Shown in pieces: positions 37,161 through 49,319 of a stretch of DNA of 64,000 bases. Made by a program: the position numbers and the translations under genes. How positions within the stretch are numbered: the stretch's first letter is position 1; each line of letters opens with the position of its first letter. This DNA is from Anoplolepis gracilipes (lineage: Eukaryota; Arthropoda; Insecta; Hymenoptera; Formicidae): contig NC_132974.1 in the NCBI RefSeq assembly GCF_047496725.1, forward strand, positions 5,649,501 to 5,713,500, read 5' to 3'. Below the pieces are notes generated by a model. The model was not told the origin of the DNA, did no database searches, and worked only from the letters and a program-made list of their open reading frames with translations.

Positions 37161-38210
37161 CTCGTTTGCTCGCGTCGAGACTTTATTATACGGTCACTGC
37201 ACAGGCGCAGGTGGTGACAACAAAGTTGAGTCGGGCGTGTTGCGGTTGCGCCTACAAATTGGCAATTAACGCTGGCCAAACGCGGACAACTAGAGGCTGT
37301 CTATGTTCTATTGGGATTTCGGGGCGTGTGGCAACCACCCGGTTCTTTACAAGACCCTCCACGAAAAAGATGATTTTACGAGCCGCTACCGTAGCTTTCG
37401 AGGGTGCTGAGAAAACACATCACCGGTTTCGACAGGAAAATGGCTTGAGAATGACGCCGCAAAATTCTCCTAAAGTAGAACATGTTTGTCAGCCCATTTG
37501 TGAGCAGAGCGTAGAAATTAACGAAACCTTTTGGTGAAATGTACTTTTGTTATCCATCTTTTTGACAATTCTATTTAATATCAATATTATCTGTGATTAC
37601 ATCAAATCACCTTTAAATTTCTATGATAAATATGAGTATTAATATTGGTATCTCAGCACTTTTAAATGATATTAACTAAAAAAAAAATGCATAAAATATT
37701 TCGTATGATAAAAGAAATGAATTACGTGGATCTTTCAGAATTGCAAAAAAAAAAAAATCGGTAATGATTAAAAACTTGATCCATTTATATAAAGTGATAA
37801 AGTACATTTTGTGTGACGTTTCGGCGAACAAATTTTATTTTGGCGCGAGAACGTTCTCACTATAACACGGGCGCAATCGACGACCTAAAATTAATTCCAG
37901 GCTATTCACGGTAGCGACCGGTATTGAAAATCGAGGGCGTGAGATTGCCGGAAGAGGAAAGAGACAAAAATCAGTGGCGTTTTTGGAGCGACGCGACGAC
38001 GTCACGTACGCACGTTCACTACAGCCATATAACCGCGAACGTGCTGTCTGCCAACCGCGCTCCCATAAACCCGAAACTGTCTGCCGATTTTTCGAGAGGG
38101 GACTCTAATTTTTGTGGCAGAACGATTCTCGGACAATTTACTGCTACGCGGTGCGCAAAAACGCGGTACCTGCTGACGGAAGAATGAGCAAGTACATAGA
38201 AGTGACAAAG
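37161..38210. other. Two CpG-rich patches separated by AT-rich DNA
   Basis: The first patch (37165-37540) has a 123-codon plus-strand open frame rich in Cys, Thr and Arg, with no known motif and no overlapping frame of comparable length. The second (37830-38210) carries frames on both strands over the same bases (plus 37924-38187, minus 38002-38208). The AT-rich gap has poly-A runs at about 37680 and 37746. Confidence 0.45.
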
Positions 38211-38926
38211 CGCCTGAGGTTTTATAGAATTAAGAAATTACAACTGTCAGTCTGATAAAAATTAAAAAGAAAATTTGTTATAAATAAGTGGTGATGTATA
38301 ATGATTCTGTCTCTAGTTTTTTTTTCATCAACGTGTCATATAAAATATAAATATTGTAATATTCTAATTTACACTCTTAATTGCATTATAAGTGAAAACT
38401 ATATATTATGATTTTTTAAACGATTTTTTATTCATTGTGTGAATGCGCTATTATGAGATCAAACAAAAATTGTCTGACTAGTGTTACAAAAGTAGAAGTA
38501 TGACGTAATGTCATTATCGTGGGATACCCGAAATAATTTTCTACGTGAACACGCAGCGAAGAATTAAACTTCCCCACGGCGAAAAAACAAAAGGCCATTT
38601 TCACGGTCAAAAGTGAGCGAATCGATGATTATGTCATTTGAGCGTTTTAGCAGATCATTTACCACGCAATAGTAAAAATCGATCAAGCACAATGCTCGAC
38701 GACGCAAATAGAGAGGATAAAGAAAGATACGTAGACCTGTCAGGACGAGTAAGAATCGACAGGATTCCTTTTACGCTGATGATCGCCGTCTATATGAAGA
38801 ATATATCTCTCTCTGGATGAGCCATATGAATTATTTCTACACCTCAGTGTCAAACCGACAGATTCCGTTCGAGACACTTTTTTGCTTTCCAATCCGTCTG
38901 ATAGATGACAATATAAGAAACGAGAA

Positions 38927-38930
<4 letters not shown>

Positions 38931-38953
<23 letters not shown>
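38931..38953. repeat. GA tract
   Basis: This is an AGAGAG run of about 23 bases flanked by GAAA-type sequence. Confidence 0.93.
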
Positions 38954-38957
<4 letters not shown>

Positions 38958-39175
38958 AAAAAGTGGTAAATACTTCGCCGTAAAATTCGATCTACCTCAT
39001 CGTCGTTGAACGACATTGGGAAAACGCCGAGGTCGTTTGCCGGGAGTTACTCCCACGAGGTTCATTGTATGAGTCGTTCTCTTTTAAAGAGATGATGAGT
39101 TAACTTTTACTAAAAATACAGTGCGCTATATTAGATTATTCTTTTATAATTATTTTATTATCACGTGTCCTGGCG

Positions 39176-39197
39176 TTTTTTTTTTTTTTTTTTTTTT
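39176..39197. repeat. poly-T tract (22 T)
   Basis: This is a pure T run on the plus strand with no retroposon structure on the complementary strand. Confidence 0.93.
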
Positions 39198-41974
39198 AAA
39201 TCGATACAATTTAAAATTCTTTTTAATGCCTTTTCATACCACTGTTTCAAAATAAGAAGCGACTAGCCCAAGCAAAGTTAGACGAGCAGATTCTCCGAAT
39301 GCCTAATCTTACAATTAGTTTAGCGATAATCGCCGATGTCAACTACATTTTCGCGGCGTCAAGACGGAATATCATCGTAGATAAAGATGATAAGACGAAC
39401 CGTTAGAGAAGCAAATTAAGGCTCGTCGACTTCCATCGTTCTCGATCTCGAAACACGATATCGTGCAGGTCAGTGGCGTGAGACTCTACCTCCGATAAGA
39501 TTTGACGTCCAAACAGCAAATATGTAGTGTAACCGAGAACCGCGGATTTATTTTTGCCACGAGATAGCCACGGGGTCAAAGGTGTTCATTAACCAGCGCG
39601 TTGGATTACACGCCATTGCCTTTTTCGTGTGAGACTTCCCACTGGCAACGAGAAAGCGCGATATATCCGGAAGTTTCGCTTTCCACCGTTTGATTTCCTT
39701 GAATTTCCTTCACAAGATACAATCGGAAAAGTAAACTTCTTTCACGCATAAAAATCAGTAGAGATATATTCTATTCTATATCTTTTATCTCATTAGAAAT
39801 AAATCGAAATTCTACGCCAATAAATCCTAGTAAAATGCATGTAAGAAATTGACAACAAGTATTAAGTTTATCGAATTAGAATACACAAAGATAGAAAGTT
39901 AACATATACAATTGATGGAATATTTATATTATTACGCTTTTCAATTTGTAAAAAAAAATGCTAAACGCTTTAAATGGTAAAAGAGAAAACGTAATTGCGT
40001 CTTATAAAAAATTAGCGAGGAAAAACAGAAAACTTTTACTGAGCGAACAGAGAAACTCGCCAACGAGATTATAAAGTAGCATGAATCATATGTAATCATA
40101 TGCTAGATGTTAATCGATTGTGGGAGCTAAGATTGGTCATCGACAAACAAGAATGACGCAAACAAAGTATTATCTGGCCTCGATGTAACGTGGTGATATT
40201 AACGAGCAGGTTGGAAATAACAAGAGACTCGTCCGATCGACGCATCTGAAAAACACGTGTTATCAGACTAACAAATCGACATAATCTCGTGGACTTTATT
40301 TGCCCATTAATCAATAACGCGAAACACTCATTAACTGAATCTTATGTACGTGTATAAAAAAAAATATATACAGAACGCGTTCCAGAATCATCATTAGATC
40401 GTTCCAGATTAATCTTATGTTAAATTTTAAACTTCCACGTGTGATTCTTTCTCTCTGATGGTAATATTCTACAAAACGTAAAGATATTTTTCAATAGAAA
40501 AAAAAACCCCATTACATTGCAAAATAAAATTGTAATAAAAAGCTACGAACGAGATTGAAGAATCAAGGTGCTTTCGATACCCCTTGTGATGCGAATCGGA
40601 AAAATTGTCGAGTAACGTCGGGATAAGATAAAGGTATATCACGGATACGAAAGAATAGGGTTTTTTTAGACGCGTAAAATACTAGAGATTGTGTACCTGC
40701 AACAGGGTAAAAGACCGATGTAAGACGGCGCCGGCAGCATCGCGTCACATTAATTCTTGCATCCCTCCAAGGGAAGAGGGATTCCGCGACCCATGAAAGG
40801 AGAATAACAATGTCAAATTCCTGCGATTCACTCGAGCGCAAGAAGCTTGCATTACCTCACGAGCTCGTGTCTACCGCGAAGAGTGTCTCCCGGGCGATGA
40901 TATATACCTCCGACGACCTCCGATATGAAATCGCCCGAACCCCCGCATTTCTCGTATGCATAATCGCGCGCTATTCATTATCCGCGACAGCAATCGGGTC
41001 GAAATGTTAATCGGATCGTTTCTTCTGCGGATTCGAATATGGGCGGAGAGAGCAATTTCGATTTATGTAAAAAGCATTCATGTTTTTCGCACAGGATTCG
41101 TATTATGCAAGAAATTTGTCGGATATTCTGATTGGCCATCCGAAGGAGAACATTTGGCAATTGTATCAATTTTATAAAGGAACACTTATCGTATCGAAAC
41201 AGCTTTCTACTATTATCCGTTATTTGGTTTTTAATAACTCTTGTATTCATTTTGTACACTCATAAAAATAATAAACTTAAAACACAACTCAAAGAGCGAA
41301 TAATTGAATTTGCAAAAGTAAAATTTTCCAAAACAGCCGCATATAACGCGCTCGCGCGAGAGAATGAAAATATATAACAGCTATAAAATATAATTAAATT
41401 TGGAATGGCTCAACAATTACAAGCAATATCGAACGTTTTATTAGTCAAAAATATTTCAACGGGAAAACGTCCGCTCATTGAGAGACAAAGCAATCCTATT
41501 TGGGGCGCAATTTGAGAGATCACGCTCTCATGCTGTCTCCATCTCTCTCGCATTTGGTCCACAGTAGCAGCAGATGTTTTTGACGAGAGTTCCACGCTCT
41601 ATATTCTCCTTTATCCACTGGCCCTTGAACTTCTACAAGCGGCTGCTGTTTAACCACACTGGTGGCGCAACTTTTATACCACCTGCCGAGAGACATTGCC
41701 TTGGATTTTCGATCTCATTGAACCGCTTGAGAAACTTAGCCGGAACAAAGGAGTTGTGGACGGAATAAAACAGGCAATAAATACAGAAGAATAAGTTTCA
41801 ACAATGCGTGTAATATTAAATTACTGGCATTGTTAAGATATTAATTCCGACTGTTTTAACAGGTAATTGTCAACAATTTAATGCTCGCGCATAATAGTAA
41901 GTAAAACGGCCTTCGCGTGATTATTTGCAAGTTACATATATAAATTCCTTTATAAGATAAATTCTATAAAATTA

Positions 41975-42014
41975 TATAATACTTACGTTAATTTAAATTA
42001 ACGTAAGTATTATA
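41975..42014. repeat. Perfect 40-bp palindrome
   Basis: The sequence equals its own reverse complement over 40 bases with no spacer. It is centred on ATTT/AAAT and contains ACTTACGTTAA and its complement. Symmetry resumes for about four more base pairs beyond a single mismatch at each outer edge. Confidence 0.95.
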
Positions 42015-42640
42015 AATTAAATTGTATAGACATTACGCATTTATGCGTAAATATCTAACGTGTAATTTTATTTCACATTATCATTTAATGTAAATTCTTA
42101 TAAGTAGAACGTATACGTTGCATTTTTAAAATTGAAACAATTATCACGCTACATCGTTTGAATAAATCGCGATCAAATAACCGCGAAAATATGGTAATGA
42201 GATAAATTCAAAGTCACTTTTCTTTCGATAATCGATCGGAAATCGTCAACGCTTTTTGTATTCCGTTCCGCAAGCATAACTCAACTTTTTGCGTTTCTTG
42301 TAGAGAAATCGTTATCCTTCACATTCGCGTGGATGAAAGCTGATGTGTTATATCGCGAGAAAGGAAGTTACGCGGCATGCAATACCGTGAATTGCGGGAG
42401 AGCAGATCGAAAATAATGAGTATCATAATACGCCGTACCCGACTGTTGGCCTTTCGCGTGCCTATTCGTTTACATGCAAAGAAGGATAATATCGAGCAGA
42501 ACAAAAACCAATTCCCGCTCTAAGGTATTAAATTGGATATGCTGATAGATACGAAACACCGCTCGTACAAATAATAATATACCCGATAATTAAATAGATT
42601 ATTTTTGACGTGATATGATTAATATTAAGAATATACTTAA

Positions 42641-43800
42641 ATTCACCGGAATATAATGACAAATCGTTTTCTCGTTGCTGTCACGCTGACGCAGCAATTA
42701 ATCCCTTCAATCTCCCGAAACCAGAAATCGTGCTGATTTACTGTTATTCCTTCTACAAAGATACGCTCGGATCGAAGGATCCGAGAATAAATTAGATCTG
42801 CCTCTACAACTCGAGAGAGTGGCCCGTCCTTCTGCGAGACGACGAGGAATTTGGACCGTTCGCCACCTGTCGATGCCGAAGCACGTGCCACCACCTGGAC
42901 GGCCCGCCTCGTAGCTGCAGAAGTGCAGTTGATGCACCGGCTGCGTTCACTTAGCCGCCTTTAACAGGAACATACGTGGCGAAGCGCTGCACGTGGCCAA
43001 CGAGCGTGCGTTTACACCTTATTGTTTCACATGATCGAGCATGATGGAACTTAGTATTACGTGAATGAATTTTTTACTTTTATTGATTATTAATATTTAT
43101 ACTACATAAATGAATATGCAGAAATATAAAAAGACTATAATATTAATCAGTCTAGTATCGGTCAACGAACAATTCGTATCAATTTTTATAGAATGATGTG
43201 GTTTTCTAATGTCTTTTTTTACACAAATGATATTAATATAATATCGATATGAAAATATTATTATATGTGAAAATCTATATTCTCTTCTTCTCTTCTTCAC
43301 AAATTTGACACGTATAGTAAAATAATGTTAAATTTATATGTATATATGCGTATATAAACATTAAAAATTGACTAATATTATAAAAGGAAAGAAATATAAA
43401 TTTTAGTTGCTCCTATTATGACTACTTATTGTTTTACATCGCGGGACGAGACTATATTTGTTCCAAGTCGGTCAGCCATAACGATATCGTTGAGAAGTCT
43501 GATTATCATAATTCTATTTTCTCTGAAGCGGATGAGTCAGCTAAGAAGTAGGATGAGAAATGATGGACGAAGGAGGTTATCGCCGTAATCGAAGCGATCC
43601 GCAGAAGATTGGCTAAGATCATCATGCTTGCATCCAACGACCCTGACGAGAAGACGAAGTTTAACGCGTGGATAGTCAGGCGGTTTCGTCAAGCGTGAAG
43701 TTGCGACTTCGGCTCGTACACTTCGTACTTTGTAGCTGCCGAACTTTAGAAACTTTGCATAATCACGAGAGGGGCGTGGTTACTGTGCTTTTAACCGAAC
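42641..43800. other. GC-richer patches at 42.64-43.03 and 43.44-43.80 kb
   Basis: Two CpG-bearing patches are separated by AT-rich DNA. The first has overlapping minus-strand frames (42643-42894 and 42707-42937). The second is stop-rich in all frames over 60 codons but has short self-complementary segments such as CGAAGTTGCGACTTCG near 43692-43710. No gene is recognised. Confidence 0.45.
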
Positions 43801-44021
43801 ATCATGTAATATTGAATGAAAAACATGATTCTACGTGATGTTATGCAATCGGATAAACACATTTATGAATTGTACCGTGCAAATGAAGAGTTAAGTAAAG
43901 TGTTGTAAAAAGTCTCAGAAAAGTCTCTTCTAAATCAAACTCGTTCTGAATAATATTTTCGATAAAAAATATTGTAGATATGACAAATATACAACATTCA
44001 CGAGATAATTTCTCCCTAATT

Positions 44022-44084
44022 TACAATAACTGTAAAGAACATTATTTACAATTATTATAAATAATATTCTGTACAGTTATTGTA
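44022..44084. repeat. Hairpin (27-bp arms, 9-bp loop)
   Basis: Arms 44022-44048 and 44058-44084 are inverted copies with two mismatches. The outer portion TACAATAACTGTA is perfect. At 63 bases the size fits a small foldback or a pre-miRNA-like stem, but the AT-richness makes chance or microsatellite origin plausible. Confidence 0.85.
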
Positions 44085-44722
44085 TATTTATATTATTCAC
44101 AAATTATATATTTATATTATATATTATTATGTGTAATTATATTTTCTTATTTTGAAAATTATATAAATATTAAAATTGTTCAACAAGTTCATGTAACGAC
44201 TGTAAGTAAAATTTTGATTGAGTGTAATATTTACGATTCATACATGAAACTGAGCCGCTTTATGCTCGTGAGAACGAAAAAAAAAAAGAAAGAAATCGTG
44301 CTCGTTGTGAACCGAAACGTGACGCGTATATATATATTCATGTCGATAAATACAAAGTTTCATCCTAGTTACATAACAACACGAGTCTTTAATAAGTCGA
44401 CGTGTGTAAAGTTGTAGATACACATTAACGTAGAAGCGACGAGGCGTATAAGCAGGTCAGAGACTGGCGCCACGACGGTATTATCCAATGAAGCGGACAA
44501 ATTATTCTATATAAGATAATCGCTTCTGCTGCACCGACTCTTCCTCCTTTTCTCATCCGGTCCACACGGTTCGTCAATGAGCCGTGATCTCTTCTAGGAA
44601 AACGTTTCTCGCCGTTTGCGTTACTTGTTGCATATCGACACTTCAATCGACTATAAAACTACCGCTCATCGATAACGTACCAAACATGTTACGCAATCAA
44701 ATATATACCAAAATTCATAAAG

Positions 44723-44740
44723 TATATATATATATATATA
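44723..44740. repeat. (TA)n run
   Basis: This is a short uninterrupted TA alternation. Confidence 0.9.
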
Positions 44741-45424
44741 CCTATATATGAGCAACTACGCTACAGCAGCATAGAGGCAGTGACATTTTGATCGATGTAC
44801 GGCGAAAACATTAACGTTATGGAATAAATAAAATAGAATATCATATGAGAGTATCGCACATATATAGTAGGATATTATAATATTTTTGATGATGATATTA
44901 AAGTTGCAAATTATAGTGGTAATTTTCATTTTTATTTCTTATAAAAAATGAATATCTCAATGTCTTTAATATTTTTAATTTATTTTCTTCTTTAATAATT
45001 CTTTTTTTTCTCATTATATACCGAGTTTCTGTTGTTTGTTATATAATTTTATTTTAATATAAAAAATTATTTAAAAGTTAATTGTAGATTTTATCTTGCA
45101 TATATATATATAGGAGTTTAAATAGTTTTATATATGAAATCACAAAGTGCTCCTGGGAACACACGAGACCTTAAAATATCGACCGATAACGAAGCACACA
45201 TGAAAGAGAAGCATAGGGGCTCTATCGTCTTTATAAACTAGACGAACTATAGAACGAGAACTTCCTATGGTCGATGTCATAGACCTGTTTGCATGGACGA
45301 ACCGCCTGTGATCTTTGATGGCGCTCTTGAAACGCTCTTGTTATCTCTGTTCTCGTTATCTCTTACTACTTTTCAACGCGAACGTATTCCGTACGTATTA
45401 TCTGGGAAACTACCTCAAGAAAAG

Positions 45425-45447
45425 AAAAAAAAAAAAAAAAAAAAAAA
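45425..45447. repeat. poly-A tract (23 A)
   Basis: This is a pure A run preceded by AAAG. Confidence 0.93.
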
Positions 45448-45742
45448 CGTTAACGCTCTTTGAATGCACCGTCGATGGTTCTTGAAAGCATAACAGGTAC
45501 CATAACTAGTTCTCGCACGGACTATCTTAATTAAGTGCATTTATCACTCTAATCTCTAGTTGCACGGTCGAGAAGTGTTTAGATTATCTCCTTGGAGAAT
45601 TATGAATTTGGACCTCTAATTAAGAGAGAAACTACCAATCTGTTGCGCTGCATAACATTTGTCTGTCGGCGCGTGGAAACATCTTAATCGTGTAAATATA
45701 TTCACATGCACTTCATAACATTATCACACTTGATAATATTAT

Positions 45743-45758
45743 AAAAAAAAAAAAAAAA
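45743..45758. repeat. poly-A run followed by poly-G
   Basis: Sixteen A are followed directly by five G. Confidence 0.9.
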
Positions 45759-46080
45759 GGGGGAAAAATAAACTTTTTCTGTCAAAAGATTTTGGCTAAA
45801 TATATATTGAATAACGTAATAAGTTTTCTCTCATTAAAGAACGTAAAATTTGCTAAATGTATATTACAATATGTTCGCGATGACAAATGAAATAAATAAA
45901 TTTGCCTCGCATTCCTCGCGATCTTGTGCAAATTTGTATATGTATATATCAAAGCCAATCAAAACACAGTTAGCCTGTATCGCGCATCGGAAAACTACGC
46001 AGTTAAGCGCGATTTATCTGTCCGCTCCGTATAATCGCGCACTCGTGGATCCATTCGTGATATATTCGACCAACGGAATT

Positions 46081-47770
46081 CAGTAATATCACCGGCGGCG
46101 ATAATTAATGCGCGTACCACGCTCTACGCACATATTTTCCGCAAGGCTGGAAATCGTAGCGTTAATGCGCGAGCGCGTCGGATTGAGCGGCGCGTGTTTC
46201 CGGGAAAGTCCGCTCTCCCGCATATATATACAAGGTGTAACAGAATGACTTAAACAGAATGACATGCAATTGATTAATGAATTATTTGATAGAATTGTGA
46301 TTAATTCTTGATAAACATGTAATATTAATAATTAATAATTATTAAAATTATTATACAGAGAATTATATATAATATTATAATATATATTATAATATGTATA
46401 TATATATATATATATATATTAAATGTATATGTAATGTTATATATAATGTTGCATGATACTATATAAATATTATTAAATATCAATCATTAGAAATGTGAAA
46501 AACTTGTCGAACTAAGCTTTAAAGGTGAGAAAACAGTGATTTAAAAAACTATGAGAGATCTTTTTTTGAAATATCACACACGCATTCCGGAACACCCTGT
46601 GTATACAGGCAAACGCTTAAGCGCACGACTAATGCATCGCGATTTTATCGGTGTAATCGACCGTAATGCGTACGGATCTCCGCGACGCGTAACATTCCCT
46701 CCTCCCCTCTCCGTCTCTCACACTCCTCTGCGGTGGTGGTGATAATGAAACGACGATTAATAACCGCGGCGGAGACAGTCTATGATTATGTGGAAAACAG
46801 GTCGCACGGTACGCGTTTACTTTGATCGCGATGAAACATTTTACGGGTGTTACTCATGCACCGGATGAATTTGCAACACAGTCGGCATTAGCAAATTTTG
46901 AAACGCATATGCATTGCAATAATCCAGAATAAATGGCTTAACGCATTGACCGACATGGTATAATCCGTATATGTATCCGTTTCATTATTATTCTGTTACA
47001 GTTACAATCAGGGTGTCAATAAGTCTATCCTGAACTGCACGCATCGCTCTTTCATAAAGCAAAAAGTTTTGCATAAAAATGAATTTAATTAACGATAAAC
47101 ATATCGATTATATATTCTCAATTCAAACATAATTTAATTCTAAGCAAAATTTTTAACATTGTGAAGAGAAATTAAAGTGTGAGTAGATAAAAATAAAAAG
47201 TTCAATAAAACTGTAAAAGCGTTGCTGTCTTGACGTAGAAAGTGTAGGAAATTATCATTTTTCACGAAATAAGTTTCTATCAAAATTGAAAATTTTTCTG
47301 TTCTTTAGAGCGTAACATATTCACCATCTGTGGTTCCATCATCCTATTCCGTAATTTTAAAGTTGATCGAATATTCTTGATAGTTATATATATCTTACAA
47401 AAATTAAGTATATATGAAGGTATGGTAAAGAGATGAAGGGACGTCGTCATTCGTACTGTCTTCACAAACGGTTTCCAAATTCGGATACGATCTCTCGAGG
47501 ATCTTGGCAATTCAAAGCCGGACAGGGGCACCCGCTCTATCCGAGAAAGATCGAAGATCGAGGAAGGTTCGAGGGAACCGATTTACGTAATTTCTATGGA
47601 GGATAGCGAAGGACCCTCCGGAGAAGTTATGGCGTCTCTTTGCATACGAGAACGAGGGATCCATCTTAATCGAAATCCGGTGGTATAGGTCGTTCATGTG
47701 CGTTGCGCAGGCTGCATTCAGAGACGGCACTTTTCGTGTCGCGAATTGCATTTTTCACGCCCTTTTCCTG
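46081..47770. other. CpG-bearing region interrupted by an AT-rich element
   Basis: GC-richer sequence at 46085-46220 resumes at about 46600-46960 on the other side of an AT-rich element. A further patch lies at 47440-47770 with overlapping minus-strand frames (47280-47531 and 47512-47751). An isolated CAGGGTGTCAATAAGTCTAT sequence at about 47010-47029 resembles a transposon terminus but has no partner nearby. Confidence 0.45.
46230..46600. mobile_element. Degenerate element with ACARGGTGT ends, palindromic AT core
   Basis: The left end ACAAGGTGTAACAGAATG at 46230 mirrors the right end, which reads ACAGGGTGTTCCGGAATG on the minus strand and finishes at 46600. About 14 of 18 positions agree. 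The interior is AT-rich and contains self-complementary TA/TAATATTA sequence and a TA run at about 46396-46419. It interrupts CpG-bearing DNA, consistent with an insertion. Its ends resemble those of the element at 33431-33978, so the two may belong to related families. No coding capacity. Confidence 0.5.
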
Positions 47771-49170
47771 TCTGCGTAATAGCCAACGGAGCTAATTACA
47801 GCATCACATAATTAACTTTAACAGTATATGATAATTCAACGTGTACATTAAATGTGACACAAAAAGATTCTCACATCCGTTCGTCGTTAAATGATTCACT
47901 ATGAAAAATGTCGAGATGGAATAGCTTCATAACAAAGGTAAAAAATATAAACTTACCTAATGAAAAATTTACTACATTTTTATATTAAAGATAATTTGTT
48001 TGAATCAGTAACATTGTCATTCTTGATAGAATTAATCTAACTAATTTTTTTCTCTATAGTAATTATGTACATAAAAGTTATAATTCACCTTTGGGAAGAG
48101 AGGAGGTTACATCCTACTCTCTAGATTAAACAATATATCTTTATACGATGATATATCAATGTCTTCTTGTTCACATAACTTTTTTAAAAAATTGATATAT
48201 GCGCCGCGTATATCCTTATTATATTTTTCAAATTGAAATATGAATCACATTTATTACATGCATGATAAAGTAGAAAATATCACTTTTCAAGGAACAATAA
48301 CATGTGTACATATTTGCATCTTTTGTAATGTAATAAAATTAGCATCTCTTTTTTATAGTACAATAAAAGATAAGAATAAATTTGTCCTGTATAAATCAAA
48401 AAACTGTTTCTGAAAAGATAAAAATTTAACTTAATAACGTCGCGTTTGTTTCAAGAATAATTTTGTCTAATATATATATATATTAGACAAAATTATTCTT
48501 ATATATATATATACATTTTTTAAATTTCATACAAGCCACATAGAAGATGGACGACAAAATAAATCTTAATCCACCTCCTCTTTCTTAATTTACCACCTCG
48601 ACTAGGAGCGGCAGTCCAGTTTCAAAGACGAAAAAAAGGAGCCGTTGCAACATTTCACCTTTGATTATGCCTCGAGTCAACGAACGCGATTATGACAAAG
48701 ATGATTATAACGAGACATTTTTAAAATACGCAGGTTTTTTGATGTAATACATCATTTAATAACACAATTTTTTGCTCCAGTATAAAAGTTTATCTTCATT
48801 CATTATAAAAGATTTATTATGACATTTATTAGAAAAGTGATAATTTCAATATTATAGAATTATGTATATTGAAGATATTTTCAAACCTTATAAACTTAAA
48901 AGAATTGTATTCATTATTTAAAATCCAATTAAAAAGATTAATGATGTCATAATATAACCATATTATTAAAGTTACGCAATTTTTTTAAATTTTTGTTGGA
49001 AATATTCGTAACTAAAATCATGGCAGTCAAAAATCAAGCACAATGCTTCGATAAGAGAGTATAGGAAGTTAATCATTCTCTCTTTACGATACATTTAATT
49101 GTAAATAAAACCTTTATATTCACGAACATAACATATTATTAATCAAGAGAGAATCGCATAATATAAATTT
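47771..49170. other. AT-rich non-coding block with a perfect palindrome
   Basis: The block is AT-rich throughout, with one mildly GC-richer patch at about 48560-48710. The 48-bp palindrome at 48453-48500 is the only defined structure. Confidence 0.5.
48453..48500. repeat. Perfect 48-bp palindrome with TA centre
   Basis: The two 24-base halves are exact reverse complements with no spacer. The outer arms AAGAATAATTTTGTCTAA are non-repetitive and the centre is a TA run. A further TA run follows directly at 48501-48513. Confidence 0.96.
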
Positions 49171-49214
49171 TCCATTATTACTTTAGTGGCTGCGCGAAAA
49201 CGAGACGACGCGGT

Positions 49215-49238
49215 AAAAAAAAAAAAAAAAAAAAAAAA
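49215..49238. repeat. poly-A tract (24 A)
   Basis: This is a pure A run at the left edge of a purine-rich island. Confidence 0.94.
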
Positions 49239-49299
49239 CGACAAAGAGCGAATAGAAGGTGCAAGAGCATATCGCGAGATATCGCCGGTGTGAAAAAAA

Positions 49300-49319
49300 G
49301 GGGGGGGAGGGCACGGGGG
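49300..49319 (+). other. G-run cluster, possible G-quadruplex
   Basis: Runs of eight, three and five G are separated by A and CAC; the eight-G run can supply two of the four required tracts. Further G-runs follow within 40 bases among A-rich spacers. Confidence 0.6.

Larger units (their letters stand above)
38211..42640. other. Mixed, mostly AT-rich block with GA, poly-T and a palindrome
   Basis: This stretch of about 4.4 kb has GC-richer patches at about 38500-39070, 39280-39700, 40560-41050, 41480-41760 and 42220-42520. None holds a recognisable exon. Simple repeats and a perfect 40-bp palindrome are listed separately. Confidence 0.45.
43801..46080. other. AT-rich block with hairpin and simple repeats
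   Basis: The block is AT-rich apart from patches at about 44220-44660, 45130-45620 and 45880-46080. It holds a 27-bp-arm hairpin (44022-44084), a TA run (44723-44740) and two poly-A runs. Confidence 0.5.

Noticed and set aside
47560..47580. AGGTTCGAGGGA resembling a tRNA B box
   Set aside because: No A box, cloverleaf pairing or acceptor stem could be built around it.
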